A stretch of 21,385 bases of DNA. Origin: Monoraphidium neglectum. Its lineage: Eukaryota > Chlorophyta > Chlorophyceae > Sphaeropleales > Selenastraceae. The notes beneath the pieces were generated by a model. That model worked only from the letters and a program-made list of their open reading frames with translations, did no database searches and had not been told where the DNA came from. The DNA lies in the NCBI RefSeq assembly GCF_000611645.1, contig NW_014012959.1, forward strand, positions 1,617 through 23,001, given 5' to 3'. Of the stretch, positions 9,508 through 19,517 are shown one piece after another; position 1 is the first letter of the stretch, and the number at the start of each line of letters is the position of its first letter. The translations under genes and the position numbers were made by a program.

Positions 9508-10188
9508 GGCCAGCGGCGCGGCGTGGATGATCCATGACCGTGCCGTGGCTCAGGTAGCGCCCGGCAGGATAGGAATGGTCAGGGATCGTGCAACTCTCTG
9601 CGCGTGATCTAATTTGATCCACTGTGCCGAGTTTGATACACATGCATATGATCCAAAGGGTGGTGAAAGGCGATCCAAGCGAGACAGTGATGTCTTCTTG
9701 GTTTCTGGGATGGCCCATATGACAAGTTAGCTGATGAGTAACCAGGCGCATCGGCGCCATCGGTGCTGATCTAGGGCAACAGTTGCCAAGGGCGTTATAA
9801 GTTACATGGTCCTTTTTTTGTGAAGAGTAGCCACCCAGCTTGTACCATAGTATTGCGACGGTGAAGGACGGTGGAGTTGAATGTTTTGTTAGAGCGCTGG
9901 GAGGGCGGCCGAACGCTCGTCACGCTCACATATGTACGAAGCACAGGTAAGACGAATGCACAGGCGGCTGGTGTCCCTCTGTAGATGCAGGGTGGACGAA
10001 ATTCACGCGGCTGCGTGGGCGCTGCGCTCCGCAGCGCTGGCAGCGATGTGGCGAGACGCGCCGGAGGCTTGACAAAATGCATGCAGTTCTGAGCCTTGCC
10101 CCATGCCTGATACTGCTGGGCGGGACCAGGAAGTTTGTGCAGAGGGTTGGCCTGGCCGCCCACAACTTACTCCTGTGACCTTTTGCAG
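9508..10188. promoter_or_regulatory. divergent region between GT61 and BAR-PH genes
   Basis: The region is bounded by the 5' ends of two divergent genes, neither of whose start codons I can fix. Part of it may be 5' coding sequence or leader. It includes a TTATAAG site at 9795-9801 and is less GC-rich around 9600-9900. The stretch 9508-9549 continues the GT61 frame without an ATG. No family-like coding segment is visible in the rest. Confidence 0.45.
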
Positions 10189-12957
10189 ACGGATGCTGCG
10201 CCACTGGGCCCAGCGGCTTGGCCGGCGGGCGGCGCCTCCCCNNNNNNNNNNNNNNNNNNNNNNNNNNNNNNNNNNNNNNNNNNNNNNNNNNNNNNNNNNN
10301 NNNNNNNNNNNNNNNNNNNNNNNNNNNNNNNNNNNNNNNNNNNNNNNNNNNNNNNNNNNNNNNNNNNNNNNNNNNNNNNNNNNNNNNNNNNNNNNNNNNN
10401 NNNNNNNNNNNNNNNNNNNNNNNNNNNNNNNNNNNNNNNNNNNNNNNNNNNNNNNNNNNNNNNNNNNNNNNNNNNNNNNNNNNNNNNNNNNNNNNNNNNN
10501 NNNNNNNNNNNNNNNNNNNNNNNNNNNNNNNNNNNNNNNNNNNNNNNNNNNNNNNNNNNNNNNNNNNNNNNNNNNNNNNNNNNNNNNNNNNNNNNNNNNN
10601 NNNNNNNNNNNNNNNNNNNNNNNNNNNNNNNNNNNNNNNNNNNNNNNNNNNNNNNNNNNNNNNNNNNNNNNNNNNNNNNNNNNNNNNNNNNNNNNNNNNN
10701 NNNNNNNNNNNNNNNNNNNNNNNNNNNNNNNNNNNNNNNNNNNNNNNNNNNGCCCGCCGAGCCCATCGCCATCCCGCTGCTAAGGCGCGCCGGCAGCAGC
10801 GTCGAAGACGTGGACGGCGCGGGCGGCCGCGACGCCGGGGGCCGCGCCAACGGCGTGGATGACGGGGCGCCGGCCAGCCCCGCGGACCCCTCTCTAGACC
10901 CAGAGACACTTGAGCAGCTGCTGCGCAAGGCCAGCCCCGCGGTCGGTGAGCTGCCCGCCGCCCCATGCAGCGTCGGTTGAGCGTTTCTTGGCAGGCGCGG
11001 CGGATGTGGAGGCGACCAGGCGGGAGCCTCTGTGGCAAAATGCAACGATTCCAGGCCTCGGAAGCTCAGGCGCTGCACCGCACGCAGCAGTGGTACCCAC
11101 CGCATCACGCATACATACTATCCCTCAACGCGCACGCGGCGTCACGGCGGGACCCCCACGCTGCACAACCACCGCACGCGCAACCGCCAGGCGCCACGCG
11201 CTTCAAGGTGACCGACGTGCTGCGCGACATGAGCCTGCAGCGCGCCGCCCGCCGCGAGCTCGAGGGTTCCGGCCCTGACGCGGGCGCGCTGTCCACGGCG
11301 TCGGACCCCGACGCGCTGCTGCCCGGCGCGCTCGACGGCGCCGGCCACGAGGGGGAGGTGGACAGGCAGCGGGCGGCGGTGCGGGAGCTGGACGGGCAGG
11401 TGGCGGCGGAGAGCCGGGTGAACCGCGGGATGGCGGCGCTGCTGCTGGAGCGGCTGGACAGCAGCAGGAGGTGGGCCGGGTTCGTGAAATTGGGGCTTAT
11501 TGAGGGTGGCCGTGCCATGTATGTGGGGGGATATGAGGGCCGCAGTGCCGCCAGTGAGGGGCGGCGTTGTGTAGGGGAATTTCGAGGGTTTGGCCGTCCC
11601 GCCAGTGAGGGCCGGAGTTGTACGGGAGGTTGCGAGGGTGGCGGTGCCGCCAGTGAGGGGCGGAGCAGGAGGGATTCCTCAGGACAGAGGGGGCCGGAGG
11701 GAAGCAAAGCATGTTGGTGATGGAGCGGCAGCCCAAGAAGCAAAGGCTGGCGGCAGCCCTGGCCGTTTGCCGTGTTCGCCGCGCTCCGTATGTTCGCCTC
11801 GGAACCGCCTGGCCAGCTGGCCCCTGTTTGCATCGGCATGCTGCGCGGAGCGCCTCGCTGTCGGCGGCGCTGCCCTGCCCCTTCTCTGTGTGCCTGCTCA
11901 TCTACACGTCATCCCTCACCACAACCGTTGTAAATCGATCTTCATCCCCGCACCTTCCAGGGCACTGGAAGGCCTGGCCAAGCTGGTGGGCGGCATGGCC
12001 GACTGCCAGGCGGCCTACAGCGCCGCCCTCGAGGCCGCAGCGCGCCTGCCCCTCGCCGGCGACTGCGACGGCGCGTCGATGCGCCCCGCGATGGCGGCGC
12101 TCGTCGCGCTGCCGCAGGCGATGGGCGCCGCGCACGGGCAGGTCGCGCTGCTGCTGCGGGGGCTGGCGGAGGGCGTGAGGGCGCTGCACCGCGAGTACCA
12201 GACAGCGTGCAGGGAGATACGCGGCGGCGCGGCCACGGTGCGGCGCCTGGGGGGCCGGCATAATCGGTCCCCCGAGGACGAGAGGGTGGGGAGTGGAACC
12301 GAGGATGTTGTTTGGAATGCTCGCGCATGCACGAGCCGTCGTTGGCATCCAGCTCACGCGCCGCTGCCCGCGTACGCGCCGCCCGCGAGGCAGGTCCAGC
12401 GCGGCATCGAGTCTGGGCGGCGGCAGCTCGCGGCGGCGTTCCTGGAGCACAAGCAGGTGTGCGAGGGCTTCGATGCGGCGGTCGGCAAGGCGGGGCCGCG
12501 GTGCAAGGTGATCAGGGCGGTGGAGCAGGACCCTTGGGCCACAGAGGGGCGGCTGGTGCGGGAGCACAAGGCGCTTCAGGCCTGGCAGGTGGGCGGGGCA
12601 CGGGCGCGGGCGGACGACGCGCAGGCGCTGCCACCGGGGAGGGGGGAGGGGTCATAAGGGAAGGGGAGGGCAGGGAAGGGAGGCGGGGCCGGGGACAGCA
12701 GGGAGGGGGCAAGCAGCGAGGGGCATGGGGGTGCAACCGGCGAGTTGACTTTCCCAGCAAGCCTTTATCTGGTCAGTTGACAGGATGTTGCACGCCATTA
12801 GTAAACACGCCGTGCACCAGCGCGGCCCATTTCACACACACACACGCACGCCGCCGTTGTGTCACACAATCACTAAGAAAACAACGGCTTCGCCCACAAA
12901 AACCACCCTGTACAAACCTCGTTGCCGACCCCCCACAAGCACTGCACAACACTGCAA

Positions 12958-13007
<50 letters not shown>

Positions 13008-14247
13008 CCCCCACGCGACTCCGCCCCCTCCCCAGGACAAGGAGCGCGCCTTCCTGAAGGAGTCCTTCGCGCGCGTCCAGACCCTCGAGGCACAGCGCGT
13101 AAAGTCCACCCAGGCCGCCGCCCAGTCCCTCTCCGACGGCTACGCGCGCGCGCTCGCGCCGCTGCCCGGCGCCGCCGCCGCGCTCGCGCCGGCGATCAGC
13201 GGCATCGACGGCGAGGCTGAGCTGGCAGAGCTGCACCGCGTCGCGCTAGACACGGGCAGCGCCGCCGAGGCGCTCGCGGCGCGGCAGGCGTCGGCGATTG
13301 ACGACGCGAGCTCGGACCTGTTCTGCAGCCCCGAGATCCTGCGGCAGGGGCCGATGGAGGTCTGGGACGCGCGTCGGGGCGAGTGGCGGGGGGCGCACTG
13401 CGTGCTGACGCGCGCAGGGTTCCTGCACTGGTTTGCGTCGATGGAGGACGCGGCGCCGCTGGACGTGCTAAACCTGGGTGCGCTGGCTGGGAGAGGGCGC
13501 GCGGCGGCCGGGCGGGCGGCCGGGCTTGGGATGGAGCCGGCCGCGGTGGTGTCTGTTGGAAGGGGCAGGGGCGCGTGCGCCGGGCCTCGGCGTGGCTGGG
13601 GGTGAGAGCACATGCAAGGGCCCTCGGGCCCCTGCCTTGCCTGCAGACGTACGTAATCACCCTTCCACCTGCCGCGACCCCTCCCCTACGTCGCCGGCTT
13701 GCTCCCAATCAAATAATCTAATCAAAACGCGGTGCATAATCGCAGGACGCTGCCAGTTTGAGCAAGGCAAGGCGCCGGTGTTCAATCTGGTGGAGCTGTC
13801 TGGGGGCGCAGTGTCGTCGTGGCTCGGGGGCCGCAGCCGCAAGGCCACCTTCCAGGCTCCGACGGTGGAGGAGTGCTGCGAGTGGGCGAGTGAGAGCGGC
13901 CGCCGACCTCGACGCCGCTGCTCGTGCGGGGCGGGGGCGGGGCTCCGGAGGCGGGGGGGCGGGCGCTTGTGGTTGCTGTGTCGGCGCAAATGGGCAGCGC
14001 TGTGGGGCCGTGCAGGGAGCGGCACTGTCAGGCTCTGATGACTCTTGTTGGGGGCTTGCGTCGCTACGCTCGTCCACATGGGTGCTGATTCTCCACTGCA
14101 CCTGTCCTCGGCCCTGCAACCCTCTGCCCTGCAGTCGCCCTCCGGGAGGCAATAGCCCTCGCCGTCAACGGCAGCGGCGGCGGCGGCGGCGGTGGCATCG
14201 GCGCCCACCGGCGTACGCACAGCAGCAGCACCGCAGGGGCAACATGA
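10189..14247 (+). CDS. BAR-PH domain protein (membrane curvature / phosphoinositide binding), interrupted by assembly gap
   Basis: After the gap, exons 10752-10945, 11191-11470, 11961-12237, 12394-12588, 13036-13477, 13746-13889 and 14135-14247 join in phase to about 547 residues ending at TGA 14245-14247. The first part is helical and BAR-like: FKVTDVLRDMSLQRAARREL, ALEGLAKLVGGMADCQAAY, then VQRGIESGRRQLAAAFLEHK and DKERAFLKESFARVQTLEAQ. A PH domain follows: GPMEVWDARRGEWRGAHCVL and TRAGFLHWF open it, GRCQFEQGKAPVFNLVE is the middle, and EECCEWAIALREAIALAV is the closing helix with its invariant Trp. BAR-PH proteins bind and bend phosphoinositide membranes in traffic. No ArfGAP or ankyrin domain follows, unlike ACAP/AGD proteins. 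The exon at 10189-10241 (after TTTTGCAG) is tentative, and the start lies in or before the gap. The junction 10945/11191 is the least certain after it. Confidence 0.8.
10242..10751. other. assembly gap of 510 N
   Basis: A run of undetermined bases inside the 5' part of the BAR-PH gene. Its true length is unknown, so frames drawn across it have no meaning. The edges are very GC-rich, which may explain the failed assembly. Confidence 1.
11500..11670. repeat. intronic minisatellite, about 48-51 nt period
   Basis: CCAGTGAGGG recurs at 11551, 11602 and 11650, giving spacings of 51 and 48 nt, with related flanks (CGGAGTTGT / CGGCGTTGT and GAGGGT-G-GGCCGT-CCG). A weaker partial copy precedes it. 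The array lies wholly in the BAR-PH intron 11471-11960. Periods divisible by three keep its frames open, which creates false coding signal. Confidence 0.75.
12960..13004 (+). repeat. pure (AC)22 microsatellite near a 3' splice site
   Basis: Uninterrupted AC dinucleotide inside the BAR-PH intron 12589-13035. It ends 31 nt before the acceptor CCCCTCCCCAG. It is on the sense strand, as in TATDN3 intron 3. Confidence 0.97.
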
Positions 14248-14639
14248 GGCGCAGCCACGAGGGCGGCGCTTCTAGTGCAGGCTGGTGACTCGTGACGCTG
14301 ACCTGCCCAGACTGGGGCTTCATTTTCAAGGCTTAGGACTCAACAACTCCAAACAGACGGCTCCGTTTCAACCCAACCGGTTGTGTTGAGCCTACCACGC
14401 ACTTTATCCGTGGCTGCGTACAGACTCTTGACCGGCAGCCGAGTGCCTTGTGACCGCTGGACCCTACTTTCACTCCTTAGCCCGCACTACGCACAGGAAC
14501 TGCATCCAGCCGTTGGCACCTCCTTTTGTGCCGAACCAATTCCCACCATCCCACACCTCGTGCCGACAGCGTTGGCTGATGGTCGGGCGATGCAGGTGCT
14601 GTGACTCGAGGCATTTAGTCATGGAGGCGCTCCTGTTGT

Positions 14640-14644
14640 TGTAA
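14640..14644 (+). terminator. candidate polyadenylation signal TGTAA for BAR-PH gene
   Basis: TGTAA lies 393 nt past the BAR-PH stop codon, in TTGTTGTAACCC. It is the green-algal consensus and well placed, but only five bases long. Confidence 0.5.
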
Positions 14645-14704
14645 CCCACGCAATACAAAGGGGCGATTGACTCTGCTGTTCCAGCTCGCCAGTACCTTTG
14701 CAGC

Positions 14705-14709
14705 TTACA
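14705..14709 (-). terminator. candidate polyadenylation signal TGTAA for giant-protein gene
   Basis: TTACA on the plus strand is TGTAA on the minus strand, 182 nt past the stop codon at 14891. Distance and strand fit the upstream gene. Confidence 0.5.
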
Positions 14710-14890
14710 GTGATGCGCCCGTGGGCCGTGCTTCATACTGCGTGCGACCGAGCATGGGTGGTGGATGGTGCCACGCTGCAGGCGGTCCCTGCAGGTGGCA
14801 AGGCCCACGCAAAAAACTTGCAAGAATACAGAAATCAGCAGGCTCACGTTTCTGGCGCTCCAAACGCACGCATGCAGACCTGATTGAACA

Positions 14891-17800
14891 TCAGCACTCC
14901 CTGCTTAATGCGCTGCCACGCCCATGTGGCCAGTGAGCCGCAATTTGCCCGCCCTCGACCGCTGCACCGCCGCTGCTGCCCCCGCCGCCACTGAAGCCTT
15001 GACCCGTCTTGTGGCGCAGCAGCGGCAGCGCAGGCCCCGGCCCTGCGGCCTCGACCCCACCATCAGAGGCTGCGCTCTGCTCCTCATCAACAGCCCACGA
15101 GACGCGGCGGTCGCTGCCTGCGAAGCCGCCACCGCTGCACTGGCAACCTGCCCCCGACAGTGCTGCAGGCGGCGGCGTCGCCGGCAGACCCACCCCTTGG
15201 CAAGGGGCCGAGGCGCCAGGCGTCTCTAGCGTCGACAGCTCGCGCCTGCCGCCTGTGTCCGCGGCGGCGGCCGCGGCGCGGACCTTTGCGGAGATGAGGG
15301 CGGCGATTACGGCGGCCCCGCCCACGGAAACGACCTCACCCGCCCCTGCCCCGCTGGCAAAGGAAGCGGCCGCGGCCGCGTGGCGCTCAAACTGTGAGAC
15401 GAGGTCGCGGATGGAGGCTGTGGGCCGCTCGGCCATCTTGCAGTGCTGCACTTGCTGCTCTTGCTCTTGCTGCTCTTGCTCTTGCTGCTCCCCCAGGTCG
15501 CATTCTTGCCGCTGCTGCTCCTGTTCCTGCTGCACATACTGCTGCCCCTGCTGCTGGTGCCCCTCCTGCTGCTGACCCTGCTGCTGCTGACCGTGCTGCT
15601 CCTGCCGCTCCTCGTCCTCCTCCGCCTCCTCCTCCTCCATTTGCTCCTGACGCTGCTCTGTGACTACCACCACCCCCGGCTGCAACTTGTCCTGCCTCTG
15701 AGACTCAAGTGGTTGGCCTCCAAAATCCCGCGCTTCCCAGGGAACATCCTCCTGCCTCTGCACACCCACCGATCGCTGCAGCAGATGCGGCAGCGCACAA
15801 TGAGATGCCGCAAGCTGCTGCTGCCTGCGGCGTGCGAGCGCCGCAGCGAGCGCCGCATGGGGTGGTGGCAGCTGGGCTGCAGCTGGAGCCTCTGCGCAAG
15901 CGGCCATTGAGCTTTCCAGACGGCCACCGCCACCGCCGCTCCTCCTGCTGCTGCTCCTGCTGCTGCGGCTGCGGCTGCTGCAGCGGCTGCGGCTGCTGCT
16001 GCTGTTGCTGCTGCTCTTGCCGTCATTTGCGCCAACATCCCCAGGGGTGGCCACAGCCAGTGCTGCATCTGGGGCAGAGAGCCTGGCAAAGCTGCCTTCA
16101 AGTCGGTCCTGTGGCGCCTGCAGCAGCGATGACACGGCGCTTTCACAGCCAGGGGGCGCCTGCCCTTCAAGCTGCCGCCGCTTGTGTAGCGCCAGCTGGA
16201 GCAGACCCTCAACACTGGCATCCGTCAGCTGGATGATGTGGAGTGTCCCGTATGGCTGCTGCTGCTGCAGCTGCTGCTGCTGCTGCTGCTGAGGGTGTGG
16301 CTGAGGGCTTGAGAAGCTGCAGGGCTCCTGCATTGCCGTCGAGGGCCCAGACGCCAACCTGATATCACCTTCCGGCAGCTGGATGCCGTCACTGATTCCA
16401 CCATCTTCATCACAGCTGCTGTCCCCGCTGGTGCTTCTGCTGGAGTCCTCGCCGTAGCTGCTGCTGCTGTCGCTGGGCCGGTGTGCGGGCCCCTCCCACC
16501 TGGACGGCCCCGCCACACCGCCTGAGCTGCGGCGGCGCGTCCACAGGTCACGCCAACCGCCAGTCTGGTTAGCGTGGAGCCGTAGCGACAGGGTCTCAGC
16601 CGCCAGTTCTTCTGGTGCTTGCTCGACCACAGCGCTCGGGGCACCTTCGAGGCTGTCCGCCCCCGCCGCAGCCGCACCACCAGCGCCGTCGCTGCAGGAC
16701 GCCTGTCCCACTTCCGCGGCCACCCCCGCCGGCCTCAGCCCCGGGTCCTCCCGCGTTTGCCGCGGCTGGCGCTGCTGCTGGACAGCCGCCGTGTCGATTG
16801 ATGCCAGCGAGATGGTCAGCTCCATCGACTGGCGGCGGTCGGCATGGCCCAGCGCGCCAGAGCCCGCCAGGCGCGACAACGACGTGCGCAGCTCCGGCGG
16901 TAGCTCTACCAGATCTCCCTCAGCTGCAGGGACGACGAACCCATCCGCACAGCCGCCGTCCCTGGTGCTGCGTTGGGCGAACGGGCAGCCGTCAGACACC
17001 GTGGCTCGCCGGCGGCCGCGCGGGCCGGCCGGGGCGCTGGGAGACGCGCGGCTGCCGTGGCTGCGGCGGCGGGCCGGGCGCTGCCGCGTCGCGCCCCCCC
17101 TGGTGGCGGCGAGGGCGGAGAGCAGGTCTGACGCCGTGCGTGCATGCCTGCCGTGACCCGGCCCGGCCTGCGCCGCCGCCGGCGCCTCCTCCCAGAGGGC
17201 TGAATCCCGCCACTCCACGACATCGCGACCCGGCGGTGCCGCGACGGCGGTGGCGCTGCTGGCAATGCGCAGAATGCCGCTGGTTGGGGAGCTGGTCGAC
17301 GCAGGGGAGCGCGGGCTCGCGGCGCTGCACGCGCTCGCGCTGTCGTTGTTGCTGTTGCTGTTGCTGTGGACGGCAACTGACACGTCCGAGTCGTTTGTGT
17401 CTGCCGCAGTTCCACACGTCAAACCAGGCACCTCATGCTGCTGCTGCTGCTGCTGCTGCTCCTGCTGCTGCTGCTGCTGCTCCGGCTTCTGCTGCTGCAG
17501 CAGCTGCTGCTGCTGTCGCACTGCAAAGGACGTCTGCGACTCCAGTGGGGGCAGCAGCAGCAGCATGTCGCTGCTTGAGAGCGCATCGACGCCCCAACCA
17601 TCCATGGAGACCTGGCGCGAGTGCGCGCTCGCGCGCCTGCTGGGCTGTGACCCGCTGCTTCGCCCTCCCAGCTGCTGCGGCTGCTGGCTCCGCCCGCACA
17701 CCGCATCGTGGGCCGCGTCTGCTGGCAAGGTGGTGGCGGACGAAAGGGTGTGGCCTGCCGCGGCAGCTTCCAGGCTGGACGGAGCCATGACAAGCCAATC

Positions 17801-18230
17801 GTGAGTGAAATTGCTGCTCGGTTTCCGCGAGTGGAAGCTGGCCCGCCTCTGGTGCCGCGCTTCGCCGTCCGCGCCTGCCCCACCATGGTCGCCGGCGTCG
17901 CCGCGGGCGCAACTGCTGGTGATTGATGGGGCGTTGACTGCGCCCCCCGCAGCCCCCTCTTCAGGGGGTAGGTCAAGGGGGCTGACTGAACGTGCAGCAG
18001 CCGCGGCTGACGCGACCACCTCCTCGGCAGTGGCGCCGCGGCTGCAGGCACAAGAGTGGTAAACGCTGTCGTCGCCTACCCTGTGCTCCTCCTGGCCGCC
18101 TGATGAACCGTCCACTTGAGTGGTCGCCGCCTCCGAGCGCGAGCAGCTGCAAGGTAGCTGCCCCGCTGCACCGCCGCCCGACGCCGACGAGAGACGGCGC
18201 TCCAGCTCCCTAGGAAGTTGGACAGGCATA

Positions 18231-18309
<79 letters not shown>

Positions 18310-19469
18310 GCTGCCAGTCGGCTGTGGCTGCAGCAGCAACAAAGGTGTGGATTTGCTCGCCGCCGGACGCGCCAGCAAACAGAAGCCGCTCCGACGCGTC
18401 AAGGCCCGCCCGGGCTGCCACTGCTGCAAGGGCCTCTGCCTCCGGCAGGAGCTGCCGCCCACCACGCCCAGAGAACGACGCGAGCGCCGACATGAAGTCA
18501 TCGGACAACTGCCCGTGCGCGCCCCCCGGCACGCTGCCGCTGCGCGACGCACCCAGCCGCGCGCTGGACGCGCGCCTGCAGGTGGCGGGGCCGCCGTCCC
18601 AGCTGCTGCCCGCGGAGGAGGCGGACGCTGCGGCCAGGTGCGGCGTGGGACAGTCGGCGAAGGGCGCCTCGTGGCTGGCCTCCGCTGAGCCAAACTGGAA
18701 GTGGTCGATCGCCGCCAGCGAGGCCGGGGAGAGTGGGGGCGGGGGCGAGCCGCTCCTGCTCAGCACAGCTGCCGCGGGGCCGTACAATGTCTCTTGCGGC
18801 TCTGCCTCATGACTCAGCGACGTCTGCTGCGGCGGAGCGATGATGCCAACAGCTGCGGTGCATGGCTGCAGCTGCGGCCGTCCGTCGCTGTTCCCGCACG
18901 CCCCAGCTTCTGACTGTCCATCATCGTCATCTGTTGTGTCGGTCTCGTACCCTGACCCGCCCTCGCTTTCGCTCGGCAGCTCGAGCACCTGCCGCGCCCC
19001 GCTCCTCTCAGCCTCGCATGGCACGCCATCCGCCCCGCATGCCACGCCCTCGGCTGCGCCCAGCCCCTCGGCCGCCGCTGCCGCTGCGGTGTCGGCTCGT
19101 GCTGCGGCGTCCTGCCAGCGCCGCGACAGGTGGGCGGTCAGATCCCTCAGGGCCCCAAGATCTGGAAGTTCTAGCGCTGCAACCGCCATTGCTGCCAGCT
19201 GATACTCCTGCTGCGGCGGCTGGCGCCGCTCATGCGGCTCCATATCTGGATGTTGGACTTCGTATACCATTGACCTGGCCGCCGGCAGCGGCTGCCAGCG
19301 AGCGGGTGCTGGGGCTGCAGCTTCGGCCACCGCAGGCGCGGACGCAAGAGCAGAGGCCGGTTCGGCGGCCGGGAGCGTGCGCGCGGCCTCATAGCTCGGT
19401 GGAGGTGCCAGATGCTCGCTGGCGCCGCTGGCGATCGAGCGCTCGCCGGCGCAAAAGGCATCAGCCAAC

Positions 19470-19517
<48 letters not shown>

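Larger units (their letters stand above)
14248..14890. other. shared 3' region of convergent BAR-PH and giant-protein genes
   Basis: No coding exon is recognisable in these 640 bases. TGTAA on the plus strand at 14640-14644 and on the minus strand at 14709-14705 are placed tail to tail, about 60 nt apart. That is a tidy, non-overlapping arrangement for two convergent 3' ends. Confidence 0.6.

Noticed and set aside
10946..11190. Frame with AADVEATRREPLWQNATIPG as a possible BAR-PH exon
   Set aside because: Its acceptor TTGGCAG is usable, but the frame runs into the wrong phase for the next conserved exon and no donor restores it. Kept as intron, with the caution noted in the gene entry.
16615..17790. 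Long plus-strand open frame of 391 codons, and others in 15000-19800
   Set aside because: They lie opposite the 5-kb minus-strand frame, consist of Pro/Arg/Ala/Cys-rich shadow sequence and show no family motif.
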